DNA of 64,000 bases, taken from the NCBI GenBank assembly GCA_934045075.1, contig OW203726.1, forward strand, positions 372,001-436,000, in the 5' to 3' direction. The position numbers were made by a program, and so were the translations under genes. Source of the DNA: Yponomeuta sedellus. Its lineage: Eukaryota > Arthropoda > Insecta > Lepidoptera > Yponomeutidae. The notes under the pieces are model-generated. The model was not told the origin of the DNA. It saw only the letters and a program-made list of their open reading frames with translations, and ran no database searches. Of the stretch, positions 51,193-60,701 are shown in pieces; the stretch's first letter is position 1; each line of letters starts with the position of its first letter.

Positions 51193-52799
51193 TTTATTCA
51201 TCTAGTGAAAATAATTGTTAGATCAAATTAATTTTGCTAATCACATATTTCTTTTGCTGGTTATTTACTAACTTTCTAAACTTTCTACAACTTGCACAGT
51301 AATGTTAAAACGAAGAAGTTTATGTAATTTATTTTTTATTATTCAAAATAATTACTTTACCTTTTTCTTATAGAGCAGCTCTCGAAATCCTATCTGTTCA
51401 CTGGCTGAATCGTACTTCTATGGTAGTTGTTCTATGCCCCACTGTGTGTAAACTGAAGGCCTCTGTCAGAATATCCTTTTGCCTTTCCATTTTTTTTGTG
51501 TAAATATGATATTTTACTCTTATTGTGTTTATTCGGAATCGGTTTCTGTTTTGAATTCTTTAGTGCTTTTGCTTTTCCGCAACGGGAATTAAATGCTGTT
51601 TTTTATATGAATGTCGCCAGCATACCTGTCTTTCTCCCGCGGGAAGCTGCCCTGAAGTAAGTTTTTACTTGTTAACGATTAGACCGATTATAAGATAAGA
51701 TAAAAAAAAATAAAAATTATTTATTGGACATAAAAAGTGAAGTACAATTTTTCCTTACTTACTAACTTTGTGGGTACAATATATAAATCTAGTTCAATTA
51801 TAATTATTTACAATTATAATCGCCCAACCGTTCATTTAGCGTAGATTTAGTGACACTATAATTATGAAGTTACGGATTCGATTCGATTTTTTAATTTATG
51901 TTGAAGTTTGAACCGCATTGCAATTTTGTTTTGTGTCAGCGAAAAAACTAAAAACTACCGATCTAATTTGCATATAGTTATTAAACAAAATTTCTCATAG
52001 TACAGATCTTTGTAATAGGACAGCTTTATATTTTTCTACACAAAATCGCTTGTATAATTGTTAGCTCAGGGTCTTGATATCGAGATAAATAAGCTAGTGG
52101 ACTGTATAAATTGATGGTTTATTTGGAAAAAGAAGAGAATTCAAAATTAGTGTGTATCGACACGTCGGATGGTGTGAAGTGCCGCATGCCGCGGCGCTGC
52201 CCGCCGTACCGCTCGCAAGTTGTCCGGCCGGTTTTGGCCTGCGGGGCACCGCTCAGTGACGTAGGGCTCCAACAATAATCTTCGCTATACAATCTTTGCG
52301 TTATACAATCGTTACGTTATTGTAGTAATGCACGTCTCATCAATATCGTAAAAAAAGGTGTCCATAAAGAGTTTTATTTTGCGTCTATGATTTCGTTTCC
52401 TGGGAAATAAATAAGGAAAATGACCGGCGTGCATCTTTTTGTATACATCTGCAAAAGTTGAATAAACGGTTGCATCAATTATTTCGGTTGGTTTTATTGT
52501 TCTATTTTCTTATAGTTACTTTAGGCAATGTTAATTTTAATAAAACTTTTAGTGAGAACTCGGATGCAAACATTGTATTTATTTTCATAGTTAAAACGCT
52601 GACATTTCACGAGACAAAGGTATTGTAGGGTCAAAGTAGTATTCGTGACTGCGTAAGTTGTTTGTCAAATCCATTACTGGTTAGCAAAAAACCGCAGTGA
52701 CATTTTTTTAAACTCGTACTTGGATTGTACTTGATGATGTTTTGTATAATTGATTAGCAGAAGCACTCCGTAATACACAATAAGTAAAATTATGCATGT
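51193..52799. other. No assignable gene; GC-rich island at 52140-52270
   Basis: Mostly AT-rich. The island (CATGCCGCGGCGCTGCCCGC, TTGTCCGGCCGG) is unique in the window. A GTTATACAATCGTTACGTTA repeat-like stretch lies near 52300. Confidence 0.3.
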
Positions 52800-52980
52800 A
52801 AATATGCAGTTGGTGGGCAGACCGACAGTCCGGGCTGACGACAAAGCAATAGCAAAGCTTTTGGGTTCCTAGCATTGGACGAGAGTTGACAAAACGAGCA
52901 TAAGGGTTGACAAAACGGCAACGGGTTAGCGTGAAGAAGAAGAGGCTTATATGCCCAAGAATAGGCTAATTTTATAGAGC
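52800..52980 (+). pseudogene. RTE-type LINE C-terminal scrap
   Basis: Plus frames show VGRPTVRADDKAIAK, HWTRVDKTSI and EEEEAYMPKNRL, which align in order with the RTE tail fragments but with stops between them. Confidence 0.45.
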
Positions 52981-53164
52981 AACTAGTTGAAATTCAATAA
53001 CAATAAATACGCATTGCAACGAACGCCTAATATTTTTTGGAATGATTATGTGTTTTGATCTCCGAAGAAAAATAGAAACTTAGCTTCTGTCCTTCTCAAG
53101 TATCGTGTATGTATACAGTTTTAATTCCACCCCATATTATTATCAAGACATGTTGCCTTATTAT

Positions 53165-53400
53165 ACCTCGACTGATTTACGGCCGTCCCACTTCCCGGCG
53201 CCCCCACCGCACCCCCTCCGTCGGCTGAGACAATCAGCAGGGAAATTACACACGTAACGGCGAAAAAAATCGCGCAAATAAAGAGAGAAGCAAGCGGCGC
53301 GCCGGGCACGTCGCCTGACAGAGACAGAGGAACGATACGGAGGTTTCTTAAGGCGCTTCGGGGTGCTAACTAGCGCTACTATCTCGCCGAGGGATAGTGG
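53165..53400. other. GC-rich non-repeat island
   Basis: CACTTCCCGGCGCCCCCACC, GCGGCGCGCCGGGCACG and a CAGGGAAATTACACACG segment. Two overlapping minus-strand open frames lack motifs. Possibly regulatory. Confidence 0.3.
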
Positions 53401-53517
53401 CAATCAAATTTCTTTCAAACCAGCATTTATCAGGAAGGAGGGAAAGCACTAGATGGCCTGTGCGAACCAGTGAGTGCGAAAAGAAACGTTTATTCTTCCA
53501 AAAATTATTATTAGTTA

Positions 53518-53748
53518 TACTATTTTTATTTTTAAGGCACTAACCCGTGCTAAGGACATTTTTTTTAAAAAACCTATTTAGAGGCTAAAAATTCCACCCG
53601 TGCCAGGATTTGAACCCGCGACCTCCGGCTATCCGTGCCAGCGCTCTTTCCAACTGAGCTAATGGGCGACTACCCAGCATCAGTGAAATTTCGAACCTCT
53701 TTCGAACACTATTCTCTGTAATACGTACAGGCAGCGACATCTATAATA
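53518..53748 (-). mobile_element. TL repeat, 5'-truncated, 11-bp TSD
   Basis: ATTATTAGTTA flanks it (53507-53517 and 53749-53759). A simple minus-sense copy from the ATGTCGCTGCCTGTACGTAT block through the tRNA-like core to the A/T-rich 3' end at the left, with no inversion. Confidence 0.75.
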
Positions 53749-53798
53749 ATTATTAGTTACTAACTTAATATTATGTAACTTATAGTAATAGTTTTTTT

Positions 53799-54060
53799 TT
53801 ACGTAGCCTCTATGTTTGTGTCCCACTGCGGGGCAAAGGCCTCCCCCAATTCAGTCCAGAGTTTCCTGTCCTGGGCCACCTCAGGCCACTCCGGCAGATG
53901 GTTGTCGAGATCATCTCTCCACCGTCTTCTAAGCCGGCCTCGATTTCGATGCCCGTCGTGTGGCGCCCAATCAGTGGCGAGTGTCTCCCACCTATTCGGG
54001 TGCATTCGACTGACATGACCAGCCCGGCTCCACTTCAGTTTCGCCGTTTGGACACCCACA
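53799..54060 (-). pseudogene. Non-LTR retrotransposon C-terminal fragment
   Basis: 86 codons without a stop: VQTAKLKWSRAGHVSRMHP, then RRRWRDDLDNHLPEW and AQDRKLWTELGEAFAPQWD. Homologous in layout to the RTE fragments at 17.5 and 18.3 kb but a separate family. A frame-related scrap is at 19.4 kb. Everything upstream of the C-terminal motif is missing. Confidence 0.7.
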
Positions 54061-54192
54061 TCGATTATTCTAAGTAATATACTATAGTTGCTTAGTATTT
54101 ATAGTAGAATAAAGCCCTGCGTTATGGAATTCAAGTTCCTTCTTAAAGACAATATTCTCTAAATTAATTTGGGGTTAGAAGAAAAATATTCA

Positions 54193-54331
54193 TAGAAAAC
54201 CTGAGATGTTCAAATATCTCAGCGTTGGAAATTGTCACTCGGCGGTGGGCACACGTGGTAATTAAGCTTATACTCTCTCTCTGAGAGAAAGCTTGCGCCC
54301 TACAGTAAGACGTTTATAGGGTACATAAAAT
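54193..54331 (+). mobile_element. SINE-C, 3' half
   Basis: AAACCTGAGATGTTCAAATA, TCAGCGTTGGAAATTG, GTGGTAATTAAGC and a CTCTCTCTGAGAGAAAG segment, ending GGGTACATAAAATG. Confidence 0.7.
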
Positions 54332-54404
54332 GTAGGTGGGTAGATAAACCAGAAGCAAGAATGTGTTACCCAAACCGTTCTCAACTTAAGAACAAGCCAA
54401 GTTT

Positions 54405-54568
54405 GAGGTCTTATAGGCGGCTTGACAACTTCTAACAGTAAGGCCCGCCACTGTCTTACAATCCTCCACCAACCCGGACTTGGCTTCGCCGGTGGAGTAT
54501 GGCCTAACCTTCCTGCGAAGCAGGAAGAGACCCGTGCCTCAGTAGCGGCGACATACAAGGGTATATAT
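54405..54568 (+). mobile_element. 5S-derived SINE, 3' half
   Basis: GGCGGCTTGACAACTTCTAA to GCGACATACAAGGGTATATA. Confidence 0.75.
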
Positions 54569-54674
54569 CCAGCACGCACGTTTTGCTTTGTCAATAGTTT
54601 TGTGCGGCGAAGCTAGTCGCGTCTCACCGCTCCTGGAGTACGACTGTCAATAATGTTGTGTAACTAAAACTTGT

Positions 54675-54735
54675 TCCTGCGATGCAGGAAGAGACCCGTG
54701 CCTCAGCAGTGGCGAGAAACAAGGGTTGATAACGA
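54675..54735 (+). mobile_element. 5S-derived SINE, terminal scrap
   Basis: TGCGATGCAGGAAGAGACCC, TGCCTCAGCAGTGGCG and AAGGGTTGATAACG. It shares the CCTCAG variant with the copy 110 bp upstream, so it may be a local duplicate. Confidence 0.65.
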
Positions 54736-54749
54736 ATGAAACTCCTACT

Positions 54750-54920
54750 TCTTGGTACACGAGCGGCTCCTACCCCCATGCAGTGACATCCGCGCGACCC
54801 CGTGTGTCGCCGCGCGCTCGCCGGCACAATTTATACGTCCGCGGGGAAATTAATATCAGGTGGAGACACACTGCACTAGTTGGCCAGTGCGGCCCACTGT
54901 GCGACTGAAGGGGTTGCCGA
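54750..54920. other. GC-rich island sharing a 26-bp word with 11.8 kb
   Basis: CpG-rich unique sequence. Bases 54836-54861 match 11825-11850 with one difference and contain GAAATTAATA. It continues into ACTGCACTAGTTGGCCAGTG. Confidence 0.35.
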
Positions 54921-55135
54921 ACCGCCCCTTACATAGAACTATTATTCATCGTTTGCTATCACAGTTCGACGTACATTGCCGGATGAGCCACACGGTAGCG
55001 AGAAAGAAACGTGCTACGCCATGTACAGGTACAGTCGCGTGCACTAACCATGTAAACACGTTAGAACTTTGTCACATTAACGTCTTCTAGTCTGATGTAT
55101 GAGAAATTGACTATTTTAATTTTGATACGGTGTAC

Positions 55136-55519
55136 GTTATTAATTTTTTTTTCTTTATAAACCCTTGTAGGTCCCCACTGCTGGGGCACGGGTCTCTTAC
55201 TGCATCGCAGGAAGGTTAGGCCATACTCCACCACGGGGGCCAAGTCCGGGTTGGTGGAGGATTCTAAGACAGTGGCGGGCCTTACTGTCAGAAGTTATCA
55301 AGCCGCCAATAAGGCCTCTGACATGGCTTAACGACTGCCATTATATGACAGCCGGCACCAACGGTTTAACGTGCCTCGCGAAGCACGGAAGCGCTCGGAA
55401 AAATGCCACTAGCGGTAGTCACGGGACGCTCATCCATCCCGTACCTGACCGCGCCTGTTGTTGCTTAACCAAGTGATTGATTCCAATCACTCGGTTCGCA
55501 TAGGCCACGAGCGCTTCGC
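55136..55519 (-). mobile_element. 5S-derived SINE, full length with 15-bp TSD
   Basis: TTTGATACGGTGTAC flanks it (55121-55135 and 55520-55534). On the minus strand it runs from GAAGCGCTCGTGGCCTATGC through the 5S-like core to GGGTTTATAAAGAAAAAAAA, an A-rich tail directly before the TSD. A textbook target-primed insertion. Confidence 0.85.
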
Positions 55520-55733
55520 TTTGATACGGTGTACACCGTCGGGTAATTTTTTCCTCTATGGCTACGCGTACTCTCCCTCCATCTTTCTCTTAAAAAGCAT
55601 AATATGCCATTATATAGGTTACTTGTGTCTCGTAGATTTTATACGAAGTAGGAATAAACAGATCCATAAACTAAAAAATATTCTATTCGTCTAATATCAC
55701 AATTTTTGATTATATTATTTACGTCTATAGGAA

Positions 55734-56148
55734 AAAAATATATAATTATTTTCTTTGCTTTTTGAATTGCTTATTTTCATACGTTACGTAGCGCTCGTGG
55801 CCTAACCGACCCGAGTAATTGGAATCAATCACTTGAGTTAAGCAAAAACAGGGGTGGTCAGGTGCAGGATGGGTGACGGTCCCGTGACTACCGGCATTTT
55901 TTTCCGAGCGCTTCCGTGCTTCGCAAGACACGTTAAGCCGTTGGTACCGGCTGTCATGCAATGGCAGTCGTTAAGCCATGTCAGAGGCCTTATGGCAGCT
56001 TGATAACTTCTGACAGTAAGGCCCGCCACTGTCTTACAAATCTCCACCAACCCGGACTTGGCTTCCGTGGTGGAGTAAGGCCTAACCTTCCTGCGATGCT
56101 TGAAAAGACCCGTGCCCCAGCAGTGGGGACATACAAGAGTTGATATCG
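55734..56148 (+). mobile_element. 5S-derived SINE, longest copy, 13-bp TSD
   Basis: ACGTCTATAGGAA flanks it (55721-55733 and 56149-56161). The duplication lies outside the TTTTCTTTGCTTTTTGAATT leader, which proves the leader belongs to the element. The core reads GGTCAGGTGCAGGATGGGTG, and the copy ends GAGTTGATATCG. Confidence 0.85.
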
Positions 56149-56204
56149 ACGTCTATAGGAATAGCATCTTCAAAATTATGTGTATTCTTTATTCGAGACT
56201 TTTT

Positions 56205-56256
56205 ATCGACACTCGATTAGAGATGTTAGTTACATCTCTAATCGGATAGTCGATAA
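56205..56256. repeat. Nested palindrome
   Basis: CGATTAGAGATGT (56214) pairs with ACATCTCTAATCG (56232), and outside it TATCGAC pairs with GTCGATA. Confidence 0.75.
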
Positions 56257-56259
56257 ATG

Positions 56260-57166
56260 AAACTAAACTTGAATGGCCTAACATCATCACTAATATTGTA
56301 GAGGGAAAAGAGAGGAAAAGCAAAAACAGTCCAAGCTCATCTTTAAAGCCGGCTGTCTCAAGTATCACTCACGGTTTATTTAATAAAGTAAAAAATGTAC
56401 TCTATGAAATTCCCAGCAAAAAAAGAAAACACTTGCAAAAGGAGGAAAAAACGCGGCTAAGTCTGTATCCCCCCGGATATTCATGCCGCGGTAAACAAGA
56501 CGCTCGCGGTAACGGCGCGGTAATATTTTATTACCATATTACTTGAGTCCAGACGGCTTATTCTACGCACCTTATTCGGGACTCGCTCACACCGACACCA
56601 CCTTATTTGCGAACGGAACATGCGACAGAAAAACTCTGGCATTCTTTTTTCTAAACTGCACGTAAAGGAAGAAAGCTCGAGGAAGTTTTCTAAGCTGTGG
56701 CAGCAAAAGCGGGGGATGAAGCCCACTGTGCACACGATCTCGCGACGCGACCGCTTGAGTGGGAAACTTGTGAAGAAAATGCGTAAAAATGTAATTTAAT
56801 TTTAAAGCTGTTTTATTGAGGATGCTGCCATCTTGGGAGATAAAGTTGGCTTTAATTTTTGAGTTATTTTGCGTGAATCCGCGGAAAATGTTTCTTGGAT
56901 CTTTTATGAAATAATAATAAAATACCGTAATGTTACGAGCTGCTTATCGCAATGCCTCGAATGCCAGAAAACGCTTACGAATGTTATGCGGGGTTGGATA
57001 TTGAACGTTGTTACTTCTAATCAGTAAAGTGAATCATACTTACTTGTGAATAATAATTTATAAATAATAGTTTTAATTGTAATTCCTGGTGAACATTAGA
57101 TATTATATATTACAATATATACATTTAATTTATACAATATATTGCCGTATACAGGCCAACTAAGCT
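56260..57166. other. Unassigned; GC-rich part at 56440-56780
   Basis: The minus-strand open frame at 56481-56735 has several cysteines but no clear domain. The rest is AT-rich. No gene is supported. Confidence 0.3.
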
Positions 57167-57370
57167 GTCAGGTTGGTACTGATGCTTGGCAAGCCTACAC
57201 CATCTAAAACCATCTATTCATGGTCTCTGATCTACGTGATGAGATGATTTATACAGCGTCAAGTGGCCTCTTCAGTCACACTAGGTGGGTGAAGGGACCA
57301 CTCGGATGCTGCAGTGCCTGGGAGATGGTTAAGATGGTGTAGCCTTGCCCAGCACCAGTACCAACCTGAC
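57167..57370. mobile_element. Foldback repeat family P, complete hairpin copy
   Basis: Arms 57167-57215 and 57323-57370 pair GTCAGGTTGGTACTG...ACACCATCT with its complement at about 85%. The centre has TTTATACAGCGTCAAGTGG, ACTAGGTGGGTGAAGGGACC and CTCGGATGCTGCAGTGCC. Older copies lie at 21.9 and 37.5 kb. Confidence 0.65.
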
Positions 57371-57392
57371 AATACGCGTGGAGCCAACAAAG

Positions 57393-57567
57393 CCGCGGGT
57401 TTCCTCACGATATTTCCTTTGATGGTTAATACCACGCATTGCGACTAAAAGTCGCATACGTAAGTATTTTTGAAATGAAACAAAGTTATTGGTACACGCC
57501 CGCACTGGGGATCGAACCTGGGTCTCTTGCTTGCGAGTCCATTGTTCTACCACTGAGCTACCCCCTT
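57393..57567 (-). mobile_element. SINE-C, 5' half with tRNA-like head
   Basis: The minus strand begins GGGGTAGCTCAGTGGTAGAA (a strong A box), GACTCGCAAGCAAGAGACCC and GGTTCGATCCCCAG (B box). It continues with CAATAACTTTGTTTCATTTC. It resembles a tRNA more than any other head here, but the acceptor stem does not close. It ends 6 bp from the BEL/Pao LTR. Confidence 0.7.
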
Positions 57568-57573
57568 TGTTAC

Positions 57574-57801
57574 TGAAGAGTATTTCTTCCGTAAGTCCTC
57601 AGGATAGGTAATTGATTTAAGACGACTTTTAAATAGAAACTAGATTTTAATGGATTTTATAAGTGTACAAAAACAGATGCTTGCGCTACGTGTCAACAAA
57701 TCTTACAAAAGTGGCCGGTAGGCCGCGCAACGAGCGTATAGACAACGCCTAGAATAAAGATAATAGCAATTATACACTATTGTATTTGGCAGGCGCGAAC
57801 A
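57574..57801 (-). repeat. 3' LTR of the BEL/Pao element
   Basis: 228 bp. On the minus strand it starts TGTTCGCGCCTGCC and ends AATACTCTTCA, so it has the usual TG...CA ends. It contains a TTATAAAAT TATA-like box and an ATTAAA possible polyadenylation signal. The right boundary is set by the polypurine tract, the left by identity to 63983-64000. Confidence 0.85.
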
Positions 57802-57815
57802 TCCTCCCCGGCCTT
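57802..57815 (-). other. Polypurine tract
   Basis: The minus strand AAGGCCGGGGAGGA abuts the LTR start TGTTCG, the position of the plus-strand primer in LTR retrotransposons. Confidence 0.75.
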
Positions 57816-58058
57816 GAAATGTAAATTTCAAATATATTTAAATTAAATTGACAATCTATGTTCACAATTTCAAATTTACATGATCTTTGACACCTGGGAT
57901 AAATACTAATTGTCTGAAAAATGTTGCAGAATTAATAGTAAAGTGGCTAATAGTTTAAATGGTAGAATATTTACAAAATTACGTTATTTTAAGATTAAGT
58001 TAGGCCAAGTAGATTGAGTAGAATTTTGAATATATACGTATAAGCAAATCCTTTGAAT

Positions 58059-60701
58059 TTAATCTTCTGGCAGCAAGGGGCAGATTTTCACGAAGGGTCT
58101 TCTGAAGGTTCCCGTTGCAGTGGTGACGTCGGCGACGCGTGCTATGCTGTCAGGTCCATGGAATAGTTTGGTGACTCTGCCTAAGCGCCAACATAGAGGA
58201 GATAAGTTTTCTTCCTGGAGTAAGACGAGGTCGCCGATCTTCAGTTTGTCGTAGTTAGTTCGCCATTTGGACCGTTGCTGCATTTCTGCTATGCATTCCT
58301 TTTGCCAGCGTCTCCAAAAGTGCTGCCTGATTTGTTCTAAGCGCTCGTGGCGTTTTAGTCTAGTCGGATTGCAGTCTTCCAGGACAGGTGCGGGCAGCGA
58401 CGTCAGCGATCGGCCAATTATGAAGTGTCCTGGGGAAAGGAAGTGGAAGTCATCGGGAGAGGAAGATAAGGGACATAATGGACGGCTGTTTAAAATAGCC
58501 TCCACTTGTGCCAGTAAAGTTGTGAATTCCTCAAAAGTTACAAATGTGTTGCCGACTACTCTTTTTATATGGAATTTAGCAGATTTCACGCCAGCCTCCC
58601 ATATGCCACCAAAATGCGGAGCGTGCGTGGGGGAAAATATAAACTTGACTCCATACTCAGCAGCAGACTCAGATATGGGTGACTTATAGTTTTTAATGAA
58701 AGTGCCTATTTCCCTGGCGGCGCCCACAAAATTCTTGCCGTTGTCGCAGAAAATTTCTCGTGGCTTGCCTCTGCGAGCTATAAACCGTCGCAGAGTTGAT
58801 AAAAATGCGTGTTTAGTGAGTTCTGAGACCGCTTCTAGGTGAATACATTTGTACCTTAAGCACACGAATAAGCACATATACGATTTTACAGTTCTCGAGC
58901 CTCGGCCCTTTTTATTAACAGTGAAAAAAGGACCAGCAAAGTCGACACCCACACTAATGAATGGGAAATCCGCACCAACTCTCTGAGTGGGAACGTGACC
59001 CATGATGGGATTGAGAGTTTTGCCCCTCAGACGAGTACAAACACTGCATTTATGGGTGGTTCGTCGAGCCGTATGTCTACCATTGATAGGCCATACGTAT
59101 TCGCGAACGCACGCTAGTAATAGTTGCGGACCGGCATGCATGTGTGTTATGTGTTCGAATTCGAAAATTAATTTTGTGAGATGATGTGAACCGAGTAATA
59201 AAATTGGGTGCTTCTTTTCGAAACTGTAATAGGAAGTGTTTATACGGCCGCCCACACGAATGACTTTATTTTCGTCTAGAAATGGTGAATATTGTAAAAT
59301 GTTTGATTTAGGGCTCAAAGGCCGGTCATTCAATAATAAATTATATTCTTTTGGAAAAGAGTGTTGTTGTGCTATTTTGCATATTAAAAGGAAGGCAATA
59401 TTTATTTCATCTACGCTAAGATGGCCACTCCGCTTATTATGCTTATTTTTTAAATTATGAATGAACCTTAGTACAAAAGCTACAGTTCTTTTTAGTTTGG
59501 AGAATTTGGAAAAACGCTCAAATTCTATGAATTGATTAGGTTCTGTTTCTGGTGAGGTATGAGTTGTGTGGATGTGATGAGAGTGAGTAATCTCGGGCAA
59601 GTCATGTTCCTGGAGCTCGTTAGGAGGGGAAGACCATTGTGCTTCTTCTTGACACAAGTACTCCGGCCCAGTCCACCATATGAGTTTATCCTGCAGACAA
59701 TCCGGACTCACCCCCCTCGAGATCAAGTCGGCTGGGTTCAGTGCCGTAGGCACATGGCGCCACGAAGATACCTGGGTTAGCTCACCAATCTCTACGACTC
59801 TAGTGGCTACAAAGGCCTTTAGTTTACTGGGGCTGCTGCGCAGCCAGCCTAGGACCACGTTGGAGTCACACCAGTGGAAACAATGGTTGATTTGGCAGCG
59901 AAGTGAATCCAGTACGACTTTACTTAAACGTGCTGCAAGTAGCGCACCACATAGCTCAAGCCTGGGTATGGTTGTGGGCTTGATTGGCGCTATCTTGGAT
60001 TTGGCACAGAGTAGTTGTACCTTGACTTGGTGATTAGCGTCAGTAGACTTTGTATAAACGCATGCACCATAGGCTTTAAGGGAAGCATCACAAAAGGTAT
60101 GGAGCTCTATGGAGCATGGAGAGTCGCATAACACAAGTCTTGGTATTTGAAGAGACGATAAAGCTGGGATAGATGCCTTGAAAGATTCCCAATCCTTTTT
60201 TAATTGTTTGGGTACGGGTTCGTCCCATGTTAACTTTTCCTTCCATAGTTTCTGCATTATAAGTTTAGGTATGACAGTACATGGTGAGATAAGCCCTAGA
60301 GGATCGAAAATCCTAAATGATGAAGACAAAATGGAACGTTTTGTGACGTTGCCTTCATCGGGATTGGATATGTCAACAGAAACATGGATGTGATCATCAT
60401 TTGGGTTCCACTCAAGGCCTAGAGCGCTTGAAGAATTGCTCAAACACAAATTGTTATGCAGATTGACGTTGGATTGATTAAATATCGAGGGTACGTTAGA
60501 CCTGAACTTTCTTAGATTGAAGCAGCCCAAATTTAAAGCTGTTGTGACTGCGTTTAAAATATAAAGCAGTTGCTCTAGCGTGTCAGCACCAGTAATTAAA
60601 TCATCGCAGTAAAAATCGCGCTGAATGACTTCTTTTATTTTAATATCCGCGCATTCTTCCCCGAGCTGCCACAGGCATCTTATGCTTAAATAGCTGGCTT
60701 T
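58059..60701 (-). CDS. pol: BEL/Pao pol: RT C-terminal part, RNase H, integrase
   Basis: This frame is open from the stop at 60704-60702 to its own stop at 58059. It has no start codon of its own, because it is the second part of a polyprotein. The RT catalytic box FYCDDLITG lies at about 60614-60588. Numbering residues from the leucine codon at 60530: RNase H spans about 140-275, with acidic residues in HTFCDAS, PRLELCGAL, HWCDSN and NPADLISRG. The integrase zinc-binding motif is at about 457-498 (HITHMH...CSVC), and its DDE triad lies in VGVDFAGPF, IFCDNGKNF and GIWEAG. A C-terminal LKIGDLVLLQEEN...RLGRV domain closes the protein. All these catalytic residues are present. The reading frame is displaced relative to the gag part by the lesion at about 60.70 kb. 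Confidence 0.9.
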   Translation of the reverse strand, partial: KASYLSIRCLWQLGEECADIKIKEVIQRDFYCDDLITGADTLEQLLYILNAVTTALNLGCFNLRKFRSNVPSIFNQSNVNLHNNLCLSNSSSALGLEWNPNDDHIHVSVDISNPDEGNVTKRSILSSSFRIFDPLGLISPCTVIPKLIMQKLWKEKLTWDEPVPKQLKKDWESFKASIPALSSLQIPRLVLCDSPCSIELHTFCDASLKAYGACVYTKSTDANHQVKVQLLCAKSKIAPIKPTTIPRLELCGALLAARLSKVVLDSLRCQINHCFHWCDSNVVLGWLRSSPSKLKAFVATRVVEIGELTQVSSWRHVPTALNPADLISRGVSPDCLQDKLIWWTGPEYLCQEEAQWSSPPNELQEHDLPEITHSHHIHTTHTSPETEPNQFIEFERFSKFSKLKRTVAFVLRFIHNLKNKHNKRSGHLSVDEINIAFLLICKIAQQHSFPKEYNLLLNDRPLSPKSNILQYSPFLDENKVIRVGGRINTSYYSFEKKHPILLLGSHHLTKLIFEFEHITHMHAGPQLLLACVREYVWPINGRHTARRTTHKCSVCTRLRGKTLNPIMGHVPTQRVGADFPFISVGVDFAGPFFTVNKKGRGSRTVKSYMCLFVCLRYKCIHLEAVSELTKHAFLSTLRRFIARRGKPREIFCDNGKNFVGAAREIGTFIKNYKSPISESAAEYGVKFIFSPTHAPHFGGIWEAGVKSAKFHIKRVVGNTFVTFEEFTTLLAQVEAILNSRPLCPLSSSPDDFHFLSPGHFIIGRSLTSLPAPVLEDCNPTRLKRHERLEQIRQHFWRRWQKECIAEMQQRSKWRTNYDKLKIGDLVLLQEENLSPLCWRLGRVTKLFHGPDSIARVADVTTATGTFRRPFVKICPLLPED

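Noticed and set aside
57498..57562. A tRNA gene on the minus strand
   Set aside because: Good A and B boxes, but the acceptor ends do not pair and the downstream sequence is the SINE-C body.
58267..60393. Plus-strand open frames of 60-140 codons across the pol region
   Set aside because: They are antisense to an intact, motif-rich minus-strand pol frame and have no domains of their own.
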